Shown here in pieces: positions 1 to 8,988 of a stretch of 18,269 bases of DNA. The notes below the pieces were generated by a model. It saw only the letters and a list, made by a program, of their open reading frames with translations, was not told the DNA's origin and made no database searches. Source of the DNA: Trachelipus rathkii. Lineage: Eukaryota; Arthropoda; Malacostraca; Isopoda; Trachelipodidae. The stretch spans positions 1 to 18,269 of the forward strand of contig JABUQX010095304.1 of NCBI GenBank assembly GCA_015478945.1. The letters run 5' to 3'. The translations under genes and the position numbers were made by a program. Within the stretch, counting starts at the first letter, position 1. Every line of letters starts with the position of its first letter.

Positions 1-45
1 AAGAGGGATTTCTCTATATAGCCAGAAAAGTTGCGGCAGACTTGT

Positions 46-250
46 ATATTACTACAATATATAATATTTATAAATTATATAATATATATATATATTATAA
101 TATATATATTATATAAATTATATAAAATAGAATTTATATAATAATATATATATATATATATTATGATAATATTCAATAAATAAAGTATTAATTATATATA
201 TATATTTTATTATAGTAATCAATAATCTATTCTATTATATTTTATTATAT
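46..250. repeat. Imperfect (AT)n microsatellite tract
   Basis: This stretch is almost pure A and T, dominated by alternating TA steps broken by AA and TT junctions. It carries no ORF. It is the first of many such tracts, which separate nearly every other feature in the window. Confidence 0.9.
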
Positions 251-685
251 TCTTTGCCATTAAGTCTTCATATTCAACACACAGTTTTTAAACTATTTTT
301 ATTAATTGCGTCGATGCTGGCCAAGTCTGTACTTTCTCTAGTATGGTTATGCATGGAGGATTTGCTTGCAGACCCGACAACAGACGACTGATTTGAACCC
401 ATGCATGTGGCAATTGCGCGTGTGGTAGTCGACGGTCAGTCTAGGCGACTCTCTCGGAAGCACCTTCTCAAAGCGCAGGAGCCTAGTATTACGCGTCTTC
501 CTACCAATGCACCGAAGGGCCACGATAGGGTCCCATTCTCTCGGAAGGCGCTGAGAAGGCGAGCAAACATGTGTCGGTGGGGGTGATTTTCTGTGCTGGA
601 AACGTATCCGGGCTACATGAGTTGCGCTCCAAGGGCCCTCTAAACCATTCAGCCTGCCTAGGCAAAAAAAACATACTTAAGCATA
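251..685. other. Mixed-composition spacer, no gene
   Basis: This is a GC-richer island between two AT tracts. A 61-codon ATG frame at 401-586 shows no recognisable domain or composition and I do not call it a gene. The 11-base string TCTCTCGGAAG occurs twice (near 450 and 537), which hints at a small internal duplication. The right end (618-672) matches a repeat module described separately. The island is probably an old repeat of unknown class. Confidence 0.5.
618..672 (+). repeat. Dispersed repeat module, copy 1, with short A-run
   Basis: The stretch starts near GCGCTCCAAGGGCCCTCT and ends with CTAGGC followed by eight A residues. The reverse complement of about 3885-3945 carries a close relative (GCGCACCAGAGCCCTCTT, then CTAGGCAAA), so this is a dispersed repeat present in both orientations. 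The A-run suggests a retroposon 3' end. The family is not identified. Confidence 0.5.
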
Positions 686-895
686 TGTTATAATTATAAA
701 TATATATAAATATATATATATAATATAATTAATATATAATAATTATATATATATATTAATTGTTAGATATATATATATTATTATTTATTATATATATATT
801 TATTATATTATAATATATATTATATATATATATATATATAATATATATATATATATATTATATATATATATTTATATGATATGATATATATAGAT
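686..895. repeat. Imperfect (AT)n microsatellite tract
   Basis: Alternating AT/TA sequence with frequent phase breaks and no coding content. It directly follows the A-run of the repeat module at 618-672, so it may have grown from that element's tail. Confidence 0.9.
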
Positions 896-1199
896 AAAGA
901 ACGGAATAATAAGTTGAAATTTCATTTCAACAATGTGAAAGATTAAATTTTATTTTTTCGGCCTTAACGTTTAAAATTAGGTTTTAACGTTTAAATCATT
1001 TTATTTAATTTTTTTTATTGTGTATTATTGTTTGTTTTATGGGATGCTGGTGTTTTTAACTGTTATGATTTTTCAATTTTTACAATTTACGTAAATACGA
1101 TGTAACTTTAACCATCTACTCGTTTTTAAATTTAGGTTAGTGTGTGTAATAATTTTAACCTGATTCACATTTGTTAGTTTTTATGTCTGTGTTTTGTTT
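896..1199. other. AT-rich spacer upstream of the LINE remnant
   Basis: No gene is visible. The 11-base word TAACGTTTAAA occurs exactly twice, at 965-975 and 985-995. The right end runs into the LINE frame, so part of this could be the element's own 5' region, although nothing recognisable supports that. Confidence 0.4.
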
Positions 1200-1920
1200 T
1201 GTGGTTTCCTGTATGGTGCATGTAAGATGCAGATTTGCACGTCGCGGCTTAACTTATCTGAACTTACTAACATCCGTGGCTTGCAATCTTCTGATTCCGT
1301 GGAATACCACCTCTCTAATCTAACGCCTGACCTTTTGCTCTTGTCTGAGACCAAGATGGCTAGGAATTCTTTCCCTAACTCGTTTAAAATATTCTAACTA
1401 TAACTTATTCCATAATTTCCGTCTGATGGTGGAGTATGTGCCTACGTAAACATAACACTCCCGTAACACGTCTCAAAATCTCGAATCTCCTAATTGATGT
1501 TCTGTGGTTAAAATCTTTCTTCCTTCTACTCAATAATCTGTGTTTCTGCTACTGTCTCCTAGCAGAAAAGATTTTCACACCCTTTTTGAATATCTTACAA
1601 CTTCTCACGCGACTGTTATATCTTCATCCAAATACTGAGGTCCTCTAATTTAGGGATTTCATGTACACAACACTGATGGTTGGGGTCCTCTCATACGATT
1701 AGGTGGGGACGAAAAGCCGAATCATTCTAACATTGCTCAACGACCTGGGAGCAAGCCTTAATTAAAGAACATCTACAACATTCCGGATCGTCCCAACCAT
1801 ATTCTTGATCACATCTGTACCGATGTTTCACATAGTCCTTCCTCTATAATAACCACCTTCGCTCCTATTGGTAAAACTGACCACAACCTTATATCTCTTA
1901 TTTTAATACTTTCTCCCTAA
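1200..1920 (+). pseudogene. LINE endonuclease domain remnant
   Basis: The first piece (frame of 1194-1397) contains LSNLTPDLLLLSETK, matching the N-terminal endonuclease motif in which a conserved Glu (in SET) binds the metal ion. A second frame (1436-1648) carries IDVLWLK and LYLHPNTEVL, which in this family precede the GDFN motif. A third frame (1795-1920) contains ILDHICTDVS and then KTDHNLIS, the counterpart of the SDHN motif that holds the catalytic His. Three frames are needed to follow the domain, with stops between them. In intact relatives this endonuclease nicks target DNA to prime reverse transcription. Here it is dead. Confidence 0.8.
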
Positions 1921-2565
1921 CACTCATCTCCAACGCGTTTTCTGGCCTTTAATCGGGCCGATGGGTTGCTTCGCGCTTCTACGTTTACTCTATATCGAAA
2001 TTGACTGCTTGTACTCTGTAAACGCTTTCGGTTTCTGCGAAAAGTGGGAATGTATATGCTTTGAATGGGATAGCAGGTTATTCTTCTTAGACTAAATCTT
2101 TCCTCATCCTCATAATCCTCGTTCGATCGTGCTTTGTTCTCTGCCATTCAAGGCTAGAGACAGTGCGTATCGGAACTGGAAAATATCGTTCTCGACATCA
2201 CTCTTTGCTACATTTCATTTTCAAGCTAGAAATCCGTTGCAGGGATAACTCTTCGACGAGCCAAAGCGGGCCCTTTCAATCAAACGAAGAGGGCCGCTAA
2301 CCTCCCTAGGTTCTCCTACGAAATCAATCTTTCTGGCCTCCTTGCAAAAACATCTCTAACAACTTCTGTAAACTCTGCCTTTCCTCTTCTTATTCGATTT
2401 GATGGCTCCGTTGCTAATTCTCCACTGAAAAGGCCAATCTCTTTGGTCTCCTATTTTCCCTCTAACTCAACCCTGGATCTGGCATTTCTCCTCCCCTCCT
2501 CCTTCTCCTCTCGGTGTCCTATTCCTTTGCCTGTGATTACATTGATCGGGTGCATGGACCCCTGA
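1921..2565 (+). pseudogene. LINE linker region remnant between endonuclease and RT
   Basis: Short matches appear in shifting frames. The clearest is CSLPFKARDSAYRNW near 2135-2185, which resembles the conserved linker stretch of jockey-like polyproteins where Lys/Ala/Arg-rich helices follow the endonuclease. A later patch near 2325-2410 resembles the segment just before the RT domain. Frame disruptions are dense. The minus-strand 76-codon frame at 1917-2147 is a shadow of this region. Confidence 0.55.
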
Positions 2566-2772
2566 ATGATTTATGAACCGTTAGGAAGGCGGGTGCGATC
2601 GCGGATGCGTTCCTCCCAGAATTTGAGGGAATGTGCCTCCGTGCTGACCCGCCCCCCCTCGTTCAAACTATATCTTATGTCAATAACTAACACTTTTCCT
2701 CATGTTGGAAAGGGCGCACACGTCCAACACAATTTTCAACTCATTTCATTCTGCTCCCTCTTTAACTTCTAG
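2566..2772 (+). pseudogene. LINE reverse transcriptase N-terminal (fingers) remnant
   Basis: From 2623 the frame reads LRECASVLTR, later TNTFPHVGKGAHVQ. This matches the family pattern LKxCAxVLxPxLxxLFxLCLxxxxFPxxWKxAxVxP that precedes the RT fingers and palm. The usual next motif (PKKGDxxxPxNYRPI) and the whole palm are absent. The internal deletion junction must lie shortly after 2735. Confidence 0.75.
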
Positions 2773-2794
2773 AATTGCCTCTCGTTTAATCTTC

Positions 2795-3215
2795 CCGATT
2801 TTATTCTCGCTGATCTGGATAGATTTCCGGGTGGGGTCGTCTCACCTTGTAAAATTTAATCTTTAAAAACTCAACTTCACATCTCCCTCTCTAAAAACAC
2901 CTTCCAACTTTCTAGCTCTTTCGACGGTTCTTTCTCTCCTGTTGTTAACAATACAAACATCCTTGGCCTAACATAAACAAAAAATGTCTTGGAAACCTCA
3001 CATCAAACGGTTGCTAGGTGGCCTAAAAAAAAAATGGGAGTTCTGTTTAGAGACTACGACTTTTTTTCCTCTTCTCAGTTACTCGAGCTATACAAGGGCC
3101 TTCAATCCGCCCTTGTAACTGGAGTACTGCTCTCATATCTGGGGGGCTGCTCTGGTTTCACCCGTTTGGACAGGGTTTCGAGTCAAAAGCCAAAGACTCT
3201 ATAAACTGTTCGTAA
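2795..3215 (+). pseudogene. LINE RT thumb remnant
   Basis: Near 2810-2830 the sequence still encodes a DLDRF-like string, matching the xDLxxISxWG stretch just downstream of the RT palm. The 71-codon frame at 2989-3204 reads KKMGVLFRDY, FFSSSQLLELYKGL and FTRLDRVSSQK. These match the thumb-region pattern KLGVLFRxRxFFSxxQLLxLYKGLIRPxxEYxxHxWGG...LLDRVQxKA. The intervening HxWGG motif is blurred into YLGGC. Confidence 0.8.
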
Positions 3216-3560
3216 TTTCACTTCTCTGAGCCTCTATCTTTCGCGGGCGATGTGGTGCTTATCTCTTTTCTATAGGTACCGCAGCGGCGGTTGCGTCGAG
3301 GGAACTTGTAATTCTCGCGTAAACACCTTTATCGACGCCCTCTGTAACGCTAGGGGTGCTGTGTCTGCAAATGAGTGTGTGATATTGGTTAACTCCAGGC
3401 TAGTCACTGCGGTGCTTCTTCTTTTCTGCCACCGTCGGTTCTGGGAATTTCCTCCTTCCATCCTTCTTGTTTCCTGCTGAATTAATCTCCCTCACTTCAC
3501 AGCTTGGTGTCTGTGCTCATCTGCGTATTGCGTTAAGTGTGAACTTCTGAGGCGTGCAAT
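3216..3560 (+). pseudogene. LINE C-terminal region remnant
   Basis: The frame at 3250-3480 reads LSLFYRYRSGGC, later SRVNTF, then RRFWEFPPSILLVSC. This matches the C-terminal jockey pattern VASLSxFYRYxxGxCSxEL...RLWNSLPxSVFPxS. The end is indistinct because the sequence becomes unalignable near 3560, just before an AT tract at 3603. A minus-strand frame at 3270-3461 is a shadow. Confidence 0.75.
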
Positions 3561-3602
3561 CACCCTTCCTTGATAGAGCTTTGCCGCGTAATATTTGAAA
3601 AT

Positions 3603-3747
3603 CTAATATATATAACAACAATATTATTATCTAATAATAATAAATATATATAATATATATATATATAATATATTATATATATTATATCTATTATATATAT
3701 ATAGTATAAATATATTATCTTTATATATAATAATATATATATATTAT

Positions 3748-3749
<2 letters not shown>
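3603..3749. repeat. Imperfect (AT)n microsatellite tract
   Basis: AT/TA alternation with phase breaks, lying between the LINE remnant and the poly-T run. No ORF content. Confidence 0.9.
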
Positions 3750-3823
<74 letters not shown>

Positions 3824-3950
3824 CGTTTTCTGCCGCGTTCTAGCCACGCTAGGGCCAGCCCTCACTATATTCCCTGGCCGCCCCCCTAAGGCATTTGCCT
3901 AGTTTTGCCTAGTGTTAAGAGGGCTCTGGTGCGCCTCTTGTCATTTTCCG
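3750..3950 (-). mobile_element. Retroposon-like sequence on the minus strand with 69-nt poly-A tail
   Basis: There are 69 consecutive T residues at 3750-3818, so the minus strand carries a 69-base poly-A. The GC-richer sequence immediately right of it, read on the minus strand, leads into that tail, as expected of a SINE- or LINE-like 3' end. Within it, 3885-3945 on the minus strand resembles the module at 618-672. The 5' boundary is unknown and no target-site duplication is visible, because the left flank is AT repeat. The poly-Lys frame at 3560-3865 is an artefact of the homopolymer. Alternatively this is a pure poly-T microsatellite next to an unrelated repeat. Confidence 0.5.
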
Positions 3951-4318
3951 TTTCGCCGCAGCATAAGCACAAGTTAATTACTGTCGGTTTAACTCGGGAA
4001 GAGTGTAGTTGATCTTGTTGTTAAATCGATGCCTACACTGTCACTGAATCAACGAAGAATGTGGGCAAGGTAAAGTATTGCACCTTTTCGAGGACCGTTA
4101 AGCGGCCCACATGTAACGCACGCACAAACACATTAAAATTGAGTACCTAAATCGTCGGTAACCTACATGCGACGCGTCATACAACATAACTAGTGTAACC
4201 CTTCATTGTCGTAACTTTGGAAACGAAACGTATACAGCATAAGTTATTAAACAAATATGTTCCTTTTCGGTTTGCTGCTATCACTCGAGTTGTAGCGAGG
4301 TTTTGGACCTCACTCGTA
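3951..4318. other. Spacer, no gene seen
   Basis: Mixed composition with no frame over about 60 codons and no motif that I recognise. It may be the 5' part of the minus-strand retroposon-like sequence to its left, but nothing shows this directly. Confidence 0.4.
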
Positions 4319-4382
4319 CTATATATATTATATATAAATTATTATATATATATATATATATATAAATAATATAAATATATAT

Positions 4383-4433
<51 letters not shown>

Positions 4434-4456
4434 CTATATATATATATATTATAAAT
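4319..4456. repeat. (AT)n microsatellite, including a long uninterrupted run
   Basis: This contains one of the cleaner AT dinucleotide runs of the window (about 4390-4430), flanked by imperfect AT/TA sequence. Confidence 0.9.
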
Positions 4457-4640
4457 ATTTATTGTACAGCCATCTAAGTAGGTGACTCAACTAATAAAGA
4501 ATTAGAAAAACAATGATGCTTTATAGATTATTTTAGTATTTATAAGATTTCTTAACTATGCAATGGAAGTGAATATTAAGAATGTCCCTATTATGTAAAA
4601 ACGAATTAATTTGAAAAATATTTGACGTTAAGATTTCATA
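4457..4640. other. AT-rich spacer, nothing seen
   Basis: Short AT-rich gap between two microsatellites, without ORFs or recognisable motifs. Confidence 0.4.
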
Positions 4641-4710
4641 CTATATATTTATATATATATATTATATATATATTATATATATATATATATTATATATATA
4701 TTATATAAAT
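4641..4710. repeat. Imperfect (AT)n microsatellite tract
   Basis: Short alternating AT/TA tract just upstream of the minisatellite. Confidence 0.85.
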
Positions 4711-4790
4711 GAACGATAACTCTATAAACAAACAGAATCAGATAAATATTTATTCATGCCAAAAATTTGTGTATAAATTTATTTGTTCTG

Positions 4791-5026
4791 CAACGCTGAT
4801 CAATATGTTACGTGTTGCATTGTTTTTGCAAACGTGAATCAATAAGGTTAGCCGTTGCATGCTTTGCTACGCTGGAAATCAATATAGGTTAGGTTGCATT
4901 GCCTTGCTACGTGAATCAACTATAGGTTAGGTTGCCATTGCTTTTGCAGACCAGGAATCCGTCAGGTTATGGTTGCATTGGCTGTGCAACGTGAACTCCC
5001 GTGTACCCCTTGTTAGTTAGGTCATG
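4791..5026 (+). repeat. Minisatellite, six diverged copies of a 38-40 bp unit
   Basis: Units start near 4791, 4829, 4867, 4907, 4947 and 4987. Each carries, in order, a CTACGTGAATCAA-like start, a GGTTAGGTT-like middle and a TTGCATTGCTTTG-like end. The middle copies (4867-4946) are the most alike. The outer copies are worn, and the sixth loses the pattern in its second half. The GGTTAGG core resembles the arthropod TTAGG telomere word, but it occurs once per unit, so this is not telomeric DNA. Confidence 0.8.
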
Positions 5027-5045
5027 ATAAAGTGTGGTTAGGTAG

Positions 5046-5121
5046 ATACAATATTAATATATATTATTTATATATATATAAATTATATATAATTTAATAA
5101 TTTTAATATAATATATATTAT

Positions 5122-5152
<31 letters not shown>

Positions 5153-5174
5153 ATATAATATTTATATATATATA
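5046..5174. repeat. Imperfect (AT)n microsatellite tract
   Basis: Alternating AT/TA sequence directly after the minisatellite. Confidence 0.9.
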
Positions 5175-5996
5175 GATCTCTCTCAAGTTCGTTTCATAAC
5201 GTTTTTTTTTTGTGTTCTGACTGAGTCCACTTGAAGTCACTTGCGACCAGGCACATTGAACGTATACATTCTTTTGAAATCAAAACGGGAACTTGACACT
5301 TTCCCTATATATAATATAAATATCTGCTCTTGTATCTAGATGAAGAGTCGTGAATTCTGGATGAGCATGGGAACCCAAAGATGCATCAAAAAGCTGGGAG
5401 AGGTTGGTGGGATTCTCGTTTTGAATAAACCAAAAGGATTTTTCCTCTATAAACTTCGTTAATTTTTTTCGTTAACTTTTAAGGCTTTCGTTAAATTTCG
5501 AAAAGAAGTAACGGACTATTAAAGAGTTACATTTGTGAATTAAAGTTTAAACGAGGTAAAATTTTTCCCCAACATCCGTTAACCGTTACCTTAATTCGAG
5601 TTAAATATTTTTTATCAGAACTTTAAATTGTATTAGATTCGATTTCGAAAACAAACTTTTTTTTCCAAAATTTCCTAAACGCTCTCTCAATAGATCATAA
5701 TGTGTTATTTACACGGTTATTATCCGTTTAGTAATGTTTAACGTTTTTCTTATGCTGTATCTCATTTCTTAATGGTCGTTGAGGAAAAAGATAGTGACTC
5801 TTGGCCCGTTTAACGAGTCATTCAACTTCTTTCGTTGTTTTTACCTGACGTTGCTCTTTTTGGACTAGATTAAAATATAAGAGTAGGCCTAATAATCGTT
5901 GTAATTTAGAACAAAATATATACAATATTTGTATTAAAATAGTACTATCTTCTTAAATTTACAATATATATTAAATTATAATTAAGGTATTACGCT
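5175..5996. other. AT-rich spacer rich in CGTTAA-like words, no gene
   Basis: No frame above about 60 codons and no domain. Words built on CGTTA and its complement TAACG recur between about 5455 and 5820 (for example CGTTAATTTTTTTCGTTAAC), more often than seems expected in such AT-rich DNA. This could be a decayed repeat, but no period could be fixed by eye. Confidence 0.4.
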
Positions 5997-6130
5997 TTGG
6001 GAGTATTCTTTGGCAAGCGGCAAAAGTATCCGCTAGGTCAAAGCCTAATTTATTTAAGTCTGATAGGCTTAATATCATTATTTAATGTTGTTGAGGGATA
6101 TCATTGTACTTCCACCAACGTGGTAGAAAT

Positions 6131-6289
6131 CCAGGGTTGTGAGTCGGGTTCAAAAACTCTTTCCGACTCCGACTTCCGACATCCGACTCTGAATATTACG
6201 ACGTCCGACTCCGACTCACCCTTTGTAAAATTCCGATGCCGATAGCCGACTCCGATCCGACTCGACTGTCCGTACTCGATCCACCCTGT
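6131..6289. mobile_element. Short hAT-like nonautonomous element (MITE) with target-site duplication
   Basis: The left end reads CCAGGGTTGTGAGTCGG. The right end read on the minus strand is ACAGGGTGGATCGAGTACGG, an imperfect inverted repeat sharing CAGGGT and the AGT-CGG block. The flanks are GTAGAAAT (6123-6130) and GTAGAAAA (6290-6297), an 8 bp duplication with one mismatch, the size that hAT transposases make. The interior is filled with CCGACTC-type hexamers, and the string CACCCT-TGTA-AAAATT occurs near both 6218 and 6282, suggesting internal duplication of the end. It has no coding capacity. The ATG frame at 5997-6245 only runs through it. The hAT label is from memory of elements with CAGGG...GAGTCGG termini. 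Confidence 0.6.
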
Positions 6290-6308
6290 GTAGAAAATTA
6301 TTCTATGA

Positions 6309-6438
6309 GAAAATTATATACTATATAATCTATAATTATATATATATTAATATATAAATATATACTATATATTATATATGTATTACAAAATATATTAATA
6401 TATAAATATATATATATAATATTATATTAATATATATA
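6309..6438. repeat. Imperfect (AT)n microsatellite tract
   Basis: AT/TA alternation immediately right of the MITE-like element. Confidence 0.9.
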
Positions 6439-6957
6439 TCAGAGGCGCTCTGCACTCCGTGTACCGTGCCAGCACAGTTAACATTATAGAACTATCTATT
6501 TTTGCAAATTTCATAAGGTTAGAATAAAATTTTCTTTATTTTTTGAAATAGTACATAATAAATATAAAAGATATGCAAATATGTAACGAAAAAAATATAA
6601 GATAACCCCTATTAAATAACCGCTTCTAACCATTAGTAATGGCCGGCATCTCTGCTAATATAAACGAAGCGGGATCGGAAACGTGGTCTCTAATTTAGAG
6701 TAACCAAAAAATTGTTTATAAAATCTATATGGTAAATATAGTTTAAATACTATCATTATAATTAATGGATTTTATATACAAATATATTTAAATTACAAAC
6801 AAATAAAATAATTAAAAAATAATAAATCTTAGACTAATGAAATGAAAAATATTACAGTTATTATAATCATTATAAAATTGTAAATATTATAATTGGTTAG
6901 CATTTAAAGAAGTATTGACATAAAACTGATTAGGCAGAATATCGCAAGTATAATTTA
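6439..6957. other. AT-rich spacer, no gene seen
   Basis: Very A- and T-rich unique-looking sequence with scattered stops in all frames. A short GC-richer patch at about 6635-6690 has no recognisable identity. Confidence 0.4.
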
Positions 6958-7060
6958 ATATATACCGTATATTTTATATAACTACTACTAATATAAAGTA
7001 TATATATTATAATATTATTAATATATATATTATATTTTATATATAATAATATTATATATA

Positions 7061-7101
<41 letters not shown>

Positions 7102-7103
7102 AT
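6958..7103. repeat. Imperfect (AT)n microsatellite tract
   Basis: AT/TA alternation leading straight into the GA-rich tract without a spacer, forming a compound microsatellite. Confidence 0.9.
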
Positions 7104-7215
7104 AGAGAGAGATTGAAAGAGGTAAGAGAGAGAGAGAGGAGGAGAGAAGAGAGAAGAGAGAAGAGAGAAGAGAAGGAGAGACGAGAGAGAAGAGAGAACG
7201 ATGAGAGAGAGCACG
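7104..7215 (+). repeat. (GA)n / (GAGAA)n purine microsatellite
   Basis: The + strand is almost entirely G and A, with GA dinucleotides and AGAGAAGAG-type units repeated several times in the middle. ORFs over it (7113-7358 on +, 7030-7242 on -) are Arg/Glu or Leu/Ser low-complexity artefacts. Confidence 0.9.
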
Positions 7216-7235
7216 GAGTAGTAAAAGTTCTGCAG

Positions 7236-7597
7236 TCGCCACTGATTTATTATATTATATATATTATATATTATATATATATATATAGTATTATATATAT
7301 ATATTATATTATATATTATATAATATATATATATATAATATATATATATTATATATAATATATTTATATAAATATATATATCTAATAATTATTATATAAT
7401 ATATATATATATATAATTATATATTATATTATATAAGTAATTATATATATAATATATATATATAATATTTAAATATAATAATATTTACATTAAGTATATA
7501 TTTATATATATAATATATATTAATAATATATTAATATATATAATATATATAATATAATATATATATTATATATATATATATAATATATATATATTAT

Positions 7598-7646
<49 letters not shown>

Positions 7647-7778
7647 ATTATAATATATAGTATAATATATAAATATATATTATATATGATTATATATTAT
7701 ATATTATATATATATAGAATATATATTATAATTTTTATATAATAGTATATATATATATATCATATAATATATATATAT
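7236..7778. repeat. Long imperfect (AT)n microsatellite tract
   Basis: The longest AT tract of the window, about 540 bp, with continual phase switches between AT and TA. Length and base accuracy here are likely unreliable in any assembly. Confidence 0.9.
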
Positions 7779-8448
7779 GAGAGGATGTTGTTACTTATTG
7801 TATTGTATAGTAGTGAGATACTGTTTTGGAATTAGGAATAGATTAAAGTTAAAATGGGGTTAATGGACATTCTTAGGGCGTGTAGGTGTAGAAAGATGAT
7901 TACAAATGAGAAATTGAAGTATTAAAGAATGTGTGGTGGGGTAAATTAAGAGAATAAATTGGAAAGTACGATTGAGATGCTTCATCATGTCGGAAAATAG
8001 GATGGATGATAGTCCGGTGGTTAAGCGGATGTATAGTGGTGAGTGTCTTGGGAATCGACTGGCTGGAGACGTAGGAAAAAGTGGATTGAGTCAGTAAGAG
8101 TGTCAGGAGAAAAATGTGAGATTGGCAGAGGCGGAAGAAAGGTGAATAATAGGAAAGTGAAAGTGGCGGGGTGGTGAGGGGGAGTTGTTTGTGGGCACAC
8201 CTAGGCAAGGGATTAACCCCACATTGACCGAGGATGCCATAGTGAGGGTCCGTCGCTGTTCCGTGAAGCTTTAAGGTGGTTTTCTGAATGCGACGAGTCT
8301 CATAAAGAGGTATAAAGGGGGTTAGTAAGATGGGTTTTCTTTTCGTACTTGCTTCATATCTCTACTTCTTTTCTGTTTCTAGGGCATGCCTTCGCACTTA
8401 CCCCCCAGTCTTGGGGAGAGAAGGTGTGATGATGATGAATGATCGAAT
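7779..8448 (+). mobile_element. 3' end of an RTE-like LINE, frameshifted
   Basis: On the + strand, 7990-8090 encodes MDDSPVVKRMYSGECLG followed, after a one-base shift, by RRRKKWIESVR. This is the C-terminal pattern of RTE-type endonuclease-reverse transcriptases (LRWFGHVxRMDDxRxxKKV...GRPRxRWxDxV). A weaker match near 7865-7950 carries NEKLKY and RMCGG, resembling the upstream RNEEVLRxCG stretch. After the coding end, a 3' untranslated stretch runs to GATGATGATGAATGATC at about 8429-8445, the short GAT-type tail typical of RTE elements. The piece is 5'-truncated, as usual for LINEs. Most frame breaks look like single-base gains or losses. The minus-strand frame at 7900-8208 is a shadow. Confidence 0.75.
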
Positions 8449-8560
8449 TTGATATATATATATATATTTATATAATATATATATTAATATATATATAAAT
8501 ATTATATATATATATATATAATTAATATATATATATATTATTATATATATTATTATAATT
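8449..8560. repeat. Imperfect (AT)n microsatellite tract
   Basis: AT/TA alternation directly after the GAT-rich tail of the RTE-like element. Confidence 0.9.
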
Positions 8561-8603
8561 GCAGTAGCAAAATAAAATTCTCGGGGTGGTTTAGAATTAA
8601 GAA

Positions 8604-8615
8604 ATATATTATATA

Positions 8616-8646
<31 letters not shown>

Positions 8647-8661
8647 AATATATATAATATA

Positions 8662-8710
<49 letters not shown>

Positions 8711-8718
8711 TATAATAC
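8604..8718. repeat. (AT)n microsatellite tract
   Basis: A second AT tract after a 43 bp gap, with a longer clean dinucleotide run near 8668-8705. Confidence 0.9.
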
Positions 8719-8988
8719 TAAATTATTCAATAAAAGGAAATAAAAAATGGAAAACATTAATAATAATTTGAAATAAAAAAAGATAATTTTTTTCATATAA
8801 ATCTTTAATTTGATCTCTTAACAGCAAATGATTGATAACTTCCTCGTTTATATTGTGAAGCTATGTCATGAACACCTCATAAAGCAGGTCTCGCTAGATT
8901 TTATCTCATGTGAAATTGAAAAAGTGCTTTTGAGCCTTTTCAGGTAGTGAAATATTGTTTTGGATCACATTTCTTGAGGAGGTAAATG
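8719..8988. other. AT-rich spacer, possibly 3' continuation of a decayed minus-strand gene
   Basis: No frame of note. It follows, in minus-strand reading direction, the near-open frame that ends at 8989, so it may hold that gene's remaining 3' part in broken form. Confidence 0.3.

Larger units (their letters stand above)
1200..3560 (+). mobile_element. Jockey-like non-LTR retrotransposon, decayed and internally deleted
   Basis: Protein fragments read in order on the + strand in several frames and match the layout of jockey-type LINE polyproteins: AP-endonuclease start, endonuclease end, linker, early reverse transcriptase, thumb, then the C-terminal region. Many frameshifts and stops break it. 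The stretch between the early RT piece (ending near 2735) and the thumb piece (starting near 2810) is only about 75 bp, far too short to hold the RT palm with its YADD active site, so the catalytic core is deleted. No target-site duplication was found, and AT tracts lie close to either side. The element cannot encode a working protein. Clade assignment rests on remembered family sequence patterns. Confidence 0.8.

Noticed and set aside
380..405. Possible tRNA-like B box on the minus strand (GGTTCAAATCA)
   Set aside because: No A box at the right distance and no cloverleaf could be drawn, so a tRNA or tRNA-derived SINE head is not supported.
3560..3865. Minus-strand 101-codon ORF with a long poly-Lys stretch
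   Set aside because: It is the translation of the 69-base poly-T run plus AT repeat. It has no protein logic outside the homopolymer.
4791..5026. CRISPR array
   Set aside because: Units are contiguous and diverged along their whole length, with no identical repeats separated by unique spacers, and the DNA is eukaryotic.
4838..5045. Possible interstitial telomeric (TTAGG)n array
   Set aside because: GGTTAGG occurs once per 38-40 bp unit rather than in tandem, so the array is a minisatellite.
7030..7358. ORFs on both strands over the GA and AT tracts
   Set aside because: Their low-complexity Arg/Glu, Leu/Ser and Ile/Tyr compositions come purely from microsatellite DNA.
7900..8208. Minus-strand 102-codon ORF
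   Set aside because: It overlaps the RTE-like LINE coding remnant on the + strand, which has recognisable family motifs. The minus frame is a shadow.
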